Assembly (NCBI GenBank): GCA_965371355.1
Contig: CBDUYD010000040.1
Location: 1-19,328 of the forward strand
Length of the DNA: 19,328 nucleotides
Source: JASJHI01 sp965371355
GTDB lineage: Bacteria; Actinomycetota; Acidimicrobiia; Acidimicrobiales; Ilumatobacteraceae
Reading direction: 5' to 3'
This document shows, in pieces, positions 14,168-19,328 of this stretch; the first letter of the stretch is position 1; every line of letters starts with the position of its first letter. The notes under the pieces are model-generated. The model saw nothing but the letters and a program-made list of their open reading frames with translations. It was not told the origin of the DNA and made no database searches. Both the position numbers and the translations under genes were made by a program.

Positions 14168-15672
14168 CGACGATGTCCACTTCGATCACCGAACTCCTCG
14201 AGGGTCGGCCGGGGCGTGACTACTCGTTGGTCGGCGAAGAGTCGGTGCTCGCCGCCGAACGGGGGTTGGCCGACGCCGAATGGTTCCGGCCGCACATCGA
14301 GGCCGAACGTCTCGCCGAACTGACCGAGCGCACCAACGCCCGCGCCGTCGCCGACGCGACACTCTGGTTCGTCCTGCTGATCGGGTTCGGCGCGGCGGCG
14401 GTGCTGTCGATCGGATTCTGGTGGGCGATCCCGCTGTTCCTCGTGTACGGCGCGCTGTACGGCGGGGCGGCCGACGCGAGGTGGCACGAGTTCGGGCACG
14501 GCACAGCGGCGCGCTCCCAGGGCATCGACAACGCTGTCTACTACGTCGCGTCGTTCTTCACGTTGCGGGAACCGACGCTGTGGCGCTGGTCGCACTTCCG
14601 TCACCACAGCGACACGATCGTCGTCGGCCGCGATCCCGAGATCCAGGTCCCTCGCCCACCGACGATCCGCAAGTTCCTGCTGAACTACACGAACGTGGTC
14701 AACGCACCAAAGGCGCTTACGCGGATGGGTCGTCACGCGTTCGGCGACATCGACGACGAGGCACGCGACTACATCCCCGAAAGCGAACTCCGCAAGGTCG
14801 TCTGGGAGGCGCGCGCATTCATCGCGATCCTCGTGGGCGTCGTCGTCGTCTCGATCATCACCCGCAGCATCGTGCCGCTGCTGCTCGTCGGGCTCCCTTC
14901 GATCTACGGGGTGTGGTTGATGGTCTTCTTCGGGGCCACCCAACACCTCGGGCTGCGCGAGGACGTGCTCGATCACCGCGCCAACAGCCGGACGATCTAC
15001 ATGAACCCCGTCTTCCGGTTCCTCTATCTGAACATGAACTACCACGTCGAGCACCACATGTTCCCCGCGGTTCCCTACTACCGGCTGCCCGCTCTGCACG
15101 CCGAGATCAAGGACGCACTTCCCGAGCCGAATCCGTCGACGTGGAGCGCGTACCGTGAGATCGTCGGCGAACTGCTGCGCCAGCGCAAGGACCCGACCGA
15201 CGAGCTCGAGGGACGTGTGATTCCCGACGTCCCTGCCGCGACGGGTCAGGCGATCGATCACGCGGTCGGTACACCGGTGGCCGACGGGCGCTTCGACCTC
15301 GGCGCGCTCGACGATCTCGCACCAGGGGCGATGGCCGGCGCGGTGGTCGACGAGTTGCCGCTCGTCGTCGCACGCCTCACATCCGGCGCGGTCTGCGTCG
15401 TCGACGGCATCTGCACCCACGGACACGCACACCTGGCCGACGGCACCCTGGTCGACGGCTGCATCGAGTGCCCGAAGCACAACGGTCGATTCGATCTCGA
15501 GACCGGCGAGCCGCGTCGCCGGCCGGTCCGCGTGCCGCTCGGTACGTACGACGTTTCGATCGTCGATGGTCGCATCATCACCACACTGGCCTTGCAGAAC
15601 CCACCGCTCGACCGGCCCGCCGAATCCATCACCGAAGAGACACCCGAAGCGACATCGAGGAGCCGAACGTGA
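14164..15672 (+). CDS. Membrane di-iron desaturase/hydroxylase fused to a Rieske [2Fe-2S] domain (MocD-MocE-like)
   Basis: A 502-residue fusion. Residues 65-345 are a fatty-acid-desaturase-type membrane oxygenase with three histidine boxes: HEFGH (108-112), HFRHH (144-148) and HVEHH (294-298), plus hydrophobic segments at about 66-102, 218-257 and shorter ones between. Residues 375-475 are a Rieske ferredoxin domain with CTH (Cys417, His419) and CPKH (Cys436, His439), spaced CxH-x16-CxxH, followed by GRFDLETGEP. In Rhizobium rhizopine catabolism a separate hydroxylase (MocD), Rieske-type ferredoxin (MocE) and reductase (MocF) remove the O-methyl group of 3-O-methyl-scyllo-inosamine. Placement between iolD and iolG makes a fused inositol-ether demethylase or hydroxylase the leading idea. 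A lipid desaturase remains possible. GTG 14164 overlaps the iolD stop (GTGA); ATG 14173 is an alternative. Confidence 0.85.
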   Translation: MTTMSTSITELLEGRPGRDYSLVGEESVLAAERGLADAEWFRPHIEAERLAELTERTNARAVADATLWFVLLIGFGAAAVLSIGFWWAIPLFLVYGALYGGAADARWHEFGHGTAARSQGIDNAVYYVASFFTLREPTLWRWSHFRHHSDTIVVGRDPEIQVPRPPTIRKFLLNYTNVVNAPKALTRMGRHAFGDIDDEARDYIPESELRKVVWEARAFIAILVGVVVVSIITRSIVPLLLVGLPSIYGVWLMVFFGATQHLGLREDVLDHRANSRTIYMNPVFRFLYLNMNYHVEHHMFPAVPYYRLPALHAEIKDALPEPNPSTWSAYREIVGELLRQRKDPTDELEGRVIPDVPAATGQAIDHAVGTPVADGRFDLGALDDLAPGAMAGAVVDELPLVVARLTSGAVCVVDGICTHGHAHLADGTLVDGCIECPKHNGRFDLETGEPRRRPVRVPLGTYDVSIVDGRIITTLALQNPPLDRPAESITEETPEATSRSRT

Positions 15673-16679
15673 CCGACCTCAGAGTTGCCGTTCTCGGCTG
15701 CGGCCGGATCGGCTCGATGCACGCCGACCTGCTCGACGGGCGCGTCGTCCAGACCAGCGTCCCAGTCGTGTTCGACGTGAACGCCGAGGCGGCGAACGCG
15801 GTCGCATCGAAGGTCGGCGCGCGTTCGGCGTCGTCGCTCGAAGCAGCGGTCGGCGCGGACGACGTCGACGCGGTCGCGATCTGCACGAGCACCGACACGC
15901 ACGTCGACGCGATCATCGCGGCAGCCGCCGCGGGAAAGACGATCTTCTGCGAGAAGCCCATGTCGCTCGACATCGCCGAGGTCGATCGGGCGCTCGCCGC
16001 CGTCGACGCTGCGGGCGTCGAGATCCAGATCGGCTTCAATCGGCGGTACGACCCGAGCCACAAGGCGGTGGCCGATGCCGTCGCGCATGGCGCTGTCGGT
16101 GACGTACACCTCTGCAACATCACCAGCCGCGACCCGGGCCCGCCGCCGATCGAGTACATCGAGACGTCGGGCGGCATCTTCTGCGACATGACCATCCACG
16201 ACTTCGACATGGCGCGCTACGTCACCGGCAGCGAGGTCGTCGACGTGTTCGCCACGGGCGCGGTGCGAATCGATCCGGCGATCGGCGAGGCCGGCGACCT
16301 CGACACCGCGGTCATCGTGCTCACCCACGAGAACGGCACGATCACCGCGATCGACAACAGCCGCAAGAGCGCCTACGGATACGACCAGCGTGTCGAGGTG
16401 TTCGGTTCGGGCGGCAAGGCGGCGTCTGACAACTATCACGAGTTCAACAGCGTGCTGGCGACCGAGCGTGGGTTCCTCCGCCCACCGCTCGAGAACTTCT
16501 TCCTCGAGCGGTACACGCGGAGCTACCTCGACCAGTGGGAGGCGTTCGTCGAGATGGCCACGACCGGTAGTGAGAGTCCGGTCGGTGGCGCCGACGGGCG
16601 AGCACCGCTCGTGATCGGCCTGGCCGCATGGAAGTCGGTCCGGGAGGGGCGACGCGTGCGAACCGACGAGATCGGCTGA
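15669..16679 (+). CDS. iolG: Inositol 2-dehydrogenase IolG
   Basis: A 336-residue NAD-dependent dehydrogenase that oxidises myo-inositol to scyllo-inosose, the first step of the pathway. The Rossmann motif GCGRIG (10-15) and the acidic Asp36 (VFDVN) favour NAD. The catalytic triad is Lys96 (CEKPMSLD), Asp173 and His177 (FCDMTIHDFDMARY), matching the Lys97/Asp172/His176 arrangement known in Bacillus IolG. The stretches GFNRRYDPSH and SRDPGPPPIEYIETSGGIF are IolG hallmarks. The GTG at 15669 overlaps the desaturase-Rieske stop as GTGA. It is the last clear member of the operon. Confidence 0.94.
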   Translation: MTDLRVAVLGCGRIGSMHADLLDGRVVQTSVPVVFDVNAEAANAVASKVGARSASSLEAAVGADDVDAVAICTSTDTHVDAIIAAAAAGKTIFCEKPMSLDIAEVDRALAAVDAAGVEIQIGFNRRYDPSHKAVADAVAHGAVGDVHLCNITSRDPGPPPIEYIETSGGIFCDMTIHDFDMARYVTGSEVVDVFATGAVRIDPAIGEAGDLDTAVIVLTHENGTITAIDNSRKSAYGYDQRVEVFGSGGKAASDNYHEFNSVLATERGFLRPPLENFFLERYTRSYLDQWEAFVEMATTGSESPVGGADGRAPLVIGLAAWKSVREGRRVRTDEIG

Positions 16680-16724
16680 GACCGAAGCGCTCGGACGACC
16701 ACCGGTTTGGCGCCCCTGCCGACG

Positions 16725-16730
16725 TAATCT
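16725..16730 (+). promoter_or_regulatory. Extended -10 element of a probable leaderless promoter
   Basis: TAATCT fits the actinobacterial -10 form TANNNT and ends 5 bases before the SDR start ATG at 16736, which would put transcription initiation at or next to the start codon. The GGAG between them is too close to the ATG (1 base) to work as a normal ribosome-binding site. No good -35 is seen. Confidence 0.4.
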
Positions 16731-16735
16731 GGAGC

Positions 16736-17545
16736 ATGAGCGATGATCGGGTAGTCCGACGTTTCGCCGGCCGGGTCGCGATCGCGACCGGGTCGACACA
16801 GGGTCTCGGCGAGGCGCTCCTGCACCGCCTCGCCGACGAAGGTCTCGCCGGAGCGGTGGTCACCGGACGCGACCGTGACCGCGGGACCTCGGTGGTCGAG
16901 GCGCTCGCGGTCAAGGGATGCGAAGCGATCTTCGTACCGGCCGATCTCGCCGACGCCGACGATGTTGCCTCGATCGTCCTCCGGGCCGAGGCACGGTTCG
17001 GGGTGGTCGATCATCTCGCCAACTGTGCAGCCATGAACGACCGTGGCGACATTTGGGACACCACGCCCGAGCTGTTCGACAAGATGATGGCCGTCAACGT
17101 GCGGGCGCCGTTCCTGCTCGTTCAGGGCGTCGCGAGACTCGCCCGCGAGACCGGCCGACCGGCCACAATCGTGAACGTCGGCAGCGTCGCCGGGTACGGC
17201 GGAGCACCGTTCATCACGCCGTACAGCATCTCCAAGGGCGGCCTGACGGTGATGACGAAGACGACGGCGTTCCAACTGATGAGCGACCGCGTGCGCGTCG
17301 TGCAGGTGAACCCCGGATGGATGGACACGCCGGGCGAGGATTGGGTGCAACGCGAGTACCACGGTGCCACCGACGGCTGGCTCGAGCGCGCCGAGGCGTC
17401 GCGCCCGTTCGGGCGGCTCATCAAGACGGCCGAACTGGTGTCGACGCTCGCGTTCGTGCTCAGCGACGAGTCGGGGATGATGACCGGGGCGATCATCGAC
17501 TACGACCAGACCGTTCAAGGTGCGGGCGACGCCGACACGGCATGA
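16736..17545 (+). CDS. Short-chain dehydrogenase/reductase (SDR)
   Basis: A 269-residue classical SDR. The cofactor motif is TGSTQGLG (18-25), NCAAMN (96-101) replaces the usual NNAG, and the catalytic residues are Asn121, Ser150 (VNVGSVAGYGG), Tyr163 and Lys167 (YSISK). It ends with a normal SDR C-terminus (MTGAIIDYDQTVQGAG). It should oxidise or reduce a hydroxyl or carbonyl with NAD(P). It follows iolG by 56 bases, but an apparent leaderless promoter suggests at least partly separate transcription. It could serve the cyclitol pathway (for example an inosose or sugar-acid reductase) or be unrelated. ATG 16736 puts the Rossmann strand at the normal distance; the frame extends upstream without family similarity. 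Confidence 0.9.
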   Translation: MSDDRVVRRFAGRVAIATGSTQGLGEALLHRLADEGLAGAVVTGRDRDRGTSVVEALAVKGCEAIFVPADLADADDVASIVLRAEARFGVVDHLANCAAMNDRGDIWDTTPELFDKMMAVNVRAPFLLVQGVARLARETGRPATIVNVGSVAGYGGAPFITPYSISKGGLTVMTKTTAFQLMSDRVRVVQVNPGWMDTPGEDWVQREYHGATDGWLERAEASRPFGRLIKTAELVSTLAFVLSDESGMMTGAIIDYDQTVQGAGDADTA

Positions 17546-17559
17546 GACGCTGAGACGAG

Positions 17560-18243
17560 ATGGCCACACCCGCGACAGCGCCCGAAGAACCCCCACCGCT
17601 CACCAATCCCCGGCTCACGACCCCGGTTGCGGCCGCGGCGGCAGGAATTGTGTTCTCGCTCCTGCTCGGTACGACCATGGTGCTGATCTTCGGCTCCGTC
17701 CCCAGCGATCCCGCATCGGATTCCGCTTGGTTGACCGAACACAAGACCAGAATCACGGTGGCTCTGGCACTCATCCCGTTCGCCGCGATCGCCTTCCTCT
17801 GGTTCGTCGGCGTCGTTCGCGACCGTCTCGGAGAGCGCGAGGACCAGTTCTTCGCGACGATTTTCCTGGGCAGCGGTCTCCTGTTCCTCGCTGGACTTTT
17901 CGTCTGGATGGCAGTCGTCGCCTCGGTGCTCGCCGCAGCTAGTACCGACCCCGACTTCGCGAACAGCACGTCCTTCACATTCGGCGCATCGATGATCGAG
18001 GTGATGGGCGGGACGGTCACGTTGCGGATGGCGGGCGTATTCATGTTCTCGTCGGCCGTGATGTGGCAACGCACACGAACGATGCGGGGCTGGCTGTTCG
18101 TACTCACGTACGTCACAGCGGTGGTGCTGCTGCTCGGCGGCGGTTTGGTCGAGTACGTCCGTCTGGCGTTTCCTGCCTGGGTGTTCGTTGTCAGCCTGAT
18201 GATCCTCACCGGGCGCGGGCGGGAATCGCCTGAAGACTCCTGA
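17560..18243 (+). CDS. Small integral membrane protein of unknown function
   Basis: A 227-residue protein not recognised as a known family. A proline-rich cytosolic N-terminus (1-20) precedes hydrophobic segments at about 23-46, 65-86, 97-126, 176-197 and 200-217, with a weaker one near 148-168, giving five or six membrane spans. Basic loops (VVRDRLGERE, WQRTRTMRG) suggest cytosolic sides. The ending RGRESPEDS is hydrophilic. It starts 14 bases after the SDR stop with only a weak purine-rich stretch upstream, so it may share the SDR transcript. No catalytic motif is visible. Confidence 0.75.
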   Translation: MATPATAPEEPPPLTNPRLTTPVAAAAAGIVFSLLLGTTMVLIFGSVPSDPASDSAWLTEHKTRITVALALIPFAAIAFLWFVGVVRDRLGEREDQFFATIFLGSGLLFLAGLFVWMAVVASVLAAASTDPDFANSTSFTFGASMIEVMGGTVTLRMAGVFMFSSAVMWQRTRTMRGWLFVLTYVTAVVLLLGGGLVEYVRLAFPAWVFVVSLMILTGRGRESPEDS

Positions 18244-18294
18244 GCAGATCACGGTTCGGCACCACGACCCGCCACACCCTGAAAGAATGGCCCG

Positions 18295-19328
18295 ATGAGC
18301 GACAAGAAGACCTGTTTCGTCGTGATGGGATTCGGCGAGAAGACCGACTTCGAGACGGGCCGGAAGCTCGACCTCAACAAGACCTACCGGCACATCATCA
18401 AGCCGGCGGTCGAGCAGGCCGGCCTCGAGTGCATCCGAGCCGACGACATCATCCACTCCGGCGTGATCGATCAGCACATGTACGAACAGCTGCTCCACGC
18501 CGACGTGGTGGTCGCCGACCTCTCGACGTCGAACCTCAACGCGATCTACGAGCTCGGTGTGCGCCACGCACTGCGGCCGAACACGACGATCATCATCGCC
18601 GAACGAGAGTTCAAGTATCCGTTCGACATCAAGAGCCTGGCGATCCGGCACTACACCCACCTCGGCTCGGGGATCGATGTGGACGACGCCGAAGAGGCCA
18701 AGTCGGCTCTCGTCACCGCGCTCGAGAACCTGACCGCCGACATCGAACCCGACAGCCCCGTCTACACGTTCATCCCGTCGCTCAACGCGCCGTTCCTCAG
18801 AGAGCCTGACGCGGTCGCGCAGCCGGACGTCGCCGCGCAGCACTCCGACAACGACCAGAGCGTCGGCGTCCTCATCGACAGCTTCCTCGATGCGCGCGCA
18901 AGGGAGGAATGGCCCGTCGCGACCGCGCTGCTCGGCAGCGTCGCGGCGTTGAAGCCCGGCGAAGCGTACGTCATCCAGCAACTTGCCCTCGCCACCTACA
19001 AGGGTGAGCAGCCCGACATCGACACGTCGCTGGACAAGGCGAGGTCGATCCTCGCCGAACTCGCGCCGGAGTCGTCGAACGACCCCGAGACCCTTGGGAT
19101 CTGGGGGGCGATCCACAAGCGGCTCTGGGACGCCCGCGGTGAGCGGTCCGACCTCGACGAATCCGTGCGGTCGTACGGCAAGGGCTTCTACCTGAAGGAC
19201 GACTCGTACAACGGCATCAACTATGCGTTCATGCTCGACGTGCGGGCGGCCGAGTCGTCCGGAGACGACGCGGTCGCCGATCGCGTCTGGGCCCGGCGGG
19301 TGCGCGAGCGGGTGATCGAACTGGTCAT
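18295..19328 (+). CDS. NDT/TIR-like N-terminal domain with TRAFs-binding-like helical region (partial, runs off right edge)
   Basis: The frame opens at ATG 18295 after GAAAGAA and stays open for 344 codons to the window end, so the C-terminus is missing. Residues 5-105 form a Rossmann-like domain: CFVVMGFGEKTD at the start, LNKTYRHIIKPAVEQAGLEC, then DVVVADLSTSNLNAIYELG with Asp75 and Glu86. This arrangement resembles nucleoside 2-deoxyribosyltransferase-like and TIR-like nucleosidase domains, where the glutamate is catalytic. From about 190 on it is helical and TPR-like, and SYGKGFYLKDDSYNGINYAFML (293-314) resembles the TRAFs-binding domain of MAP3K5-type proteins (YxGINxAxLL). Bacterial proteins of this type are found as signalling or defence candidates. 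The nucleotide target is not known, and enzymatic activity is an inference. Confidence 0.8.
   Translation, partial: MSDKKTCFVVMGFGEKTDFETGRKLDLNKTYRHIIKPAVEQAGLECIRADDIIHSGVIDQHMYEQLLHADVVVADLSTSNLNAIYELGVRHALRPNTTIIIAEREFKYPFDIKSLAIRHYTHLGSGIDVDDAEEAKSALVTALENLTADIEPDSPVYTFIPSLNAPFLREPDAVAQPDVAAQHSDNDQSVGVLIDSFLDARAREEWPVATALLGSVAALKPGEAYVIQQLALATYKGEQPDIDTSLDKARSILAELAPESSNDPETLGIWGAIHKRLWDARGERSDLDESVRSYGKGFYLKDDSYNGINYAFMLDVRAAESSGDDAVADRVWARRVRERVIELV

Noticed and set aside
14068..15480. Long minus-strand open frame opposite the iolD end and the desaturase-Rieske gene (470 codons)
   Set aside because: It has no recognisable domain, its composition is the Arg/Asp/Val-rich pattern of an antisense shadow in GC-rich DNA, and the plus strand carries clear histidine boxes and a Rieske site.
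14164..15672. Simple acyl-lipid desaturase annotation
   Set aside because: Kept as an alternative only: the fused Rieske domain and tight coupling between iolD and iolG fit a MocD/MocE-like role better.
16686..16694. AGCGCTCGG after iolG considered as a second LacI operator
   Set aside because: Only the short core AGCGCT is symmetrical; the flanks do not match the 16-bp operator at 3215-3230.
17515..19116. Minus-strand open frame of 533 codons opposite the membrane protein and the NDT-like gene
   Set aside because: Low-complexity Arg/Asp-rich shadow without domains. The plus-strand frames show membrane segments and a Rossmann-like domain.

Overview
The window is 19.3 kb of GC-rich DNA packed with genes and with many start/stop overlaps. 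Its layout and protein families fit a high-GC actinobacterium, and an Acidimicrobiia (Ilumatobacter-like) source is my guess. That guess is an inference from style and gene content, not from a marker gene. No rRNA, tRNA, insertion sequence or CRISPR array is visible, and no stretch longer than about 125 bases lacks a gene.

Layout. Positions 1-3116 are on the minus strand and read, in transcription order: a LacI-type regulator, a phytanoyl-CoA-dioxygenase-type oxygenase, a Gfo/Idh/MocA oxidoreductase, and the first codons of a secreted or membrane protein cut by the window edge. A short divergent control region (about 3165-3270) carries a perfect 16-bp LacI-type operator. From 3271 to 16679 a long plus-strand operon reads: IolE/MocC-like dehydratase, sugar-binding lipoprotein, very long RbsC-type permease, single-domain ATPase, IolC kinase, class I aldolase, IolB, Gfo/Idh/MocA oxidoreductase, a 16-codon minicistron, IolD, a desaturase-Rieske fusion, and IolG. 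Downstream come an SDR dehydrogenase (probably leaderless), a small membrane protein, and an NDT-like/TRAFs-binding-like protein running off the right edge. These last three look unrelated to the sugar pathway, or only loosely tied to it.

How it works together. The operon encodes nearly the whole classical myo-inositol route. It covers ABC import, oxidation to inosose (IolG), dehydration (IolE-like), ring cleavage (IolD), isomerisation (IolB), phosphorylation (IolC) and aldol cleavage (DhnA/Cgl0158-type aldolase). The methylmalonate-semialdehyde dehydrogenase (IolA) step is not in the window. The LacI protein very probably represses both arms from the shared operator.

Most interesting point. 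Between iolD and iolG lies a membrane di-iron desaturase/hydroxylase fused to a Rieske [2Fe-2S] domain. This looks like the MocD hydroxylase and MocE ferredoxin of rhizobial rhizopine (3-O-methyl-scyllo-inosamine) catabolism joined in one chain. Together with MocA-, MocB- and MocC-like genes and a second Fe/2-oxoglutarate oxygenase, it suggests that the locus takes in an O-methylated or otherwise modified inositol, demethylates or hydroxylates it, and feeds it into the Iol pathway. That substrate is an inference. Other points of interest are a roughly 340-residue membrane insertion in the permease, a 36-bp perfect palindrome after the binding-protein gene, and the NDT/TRAFs-like protein at the right edge.
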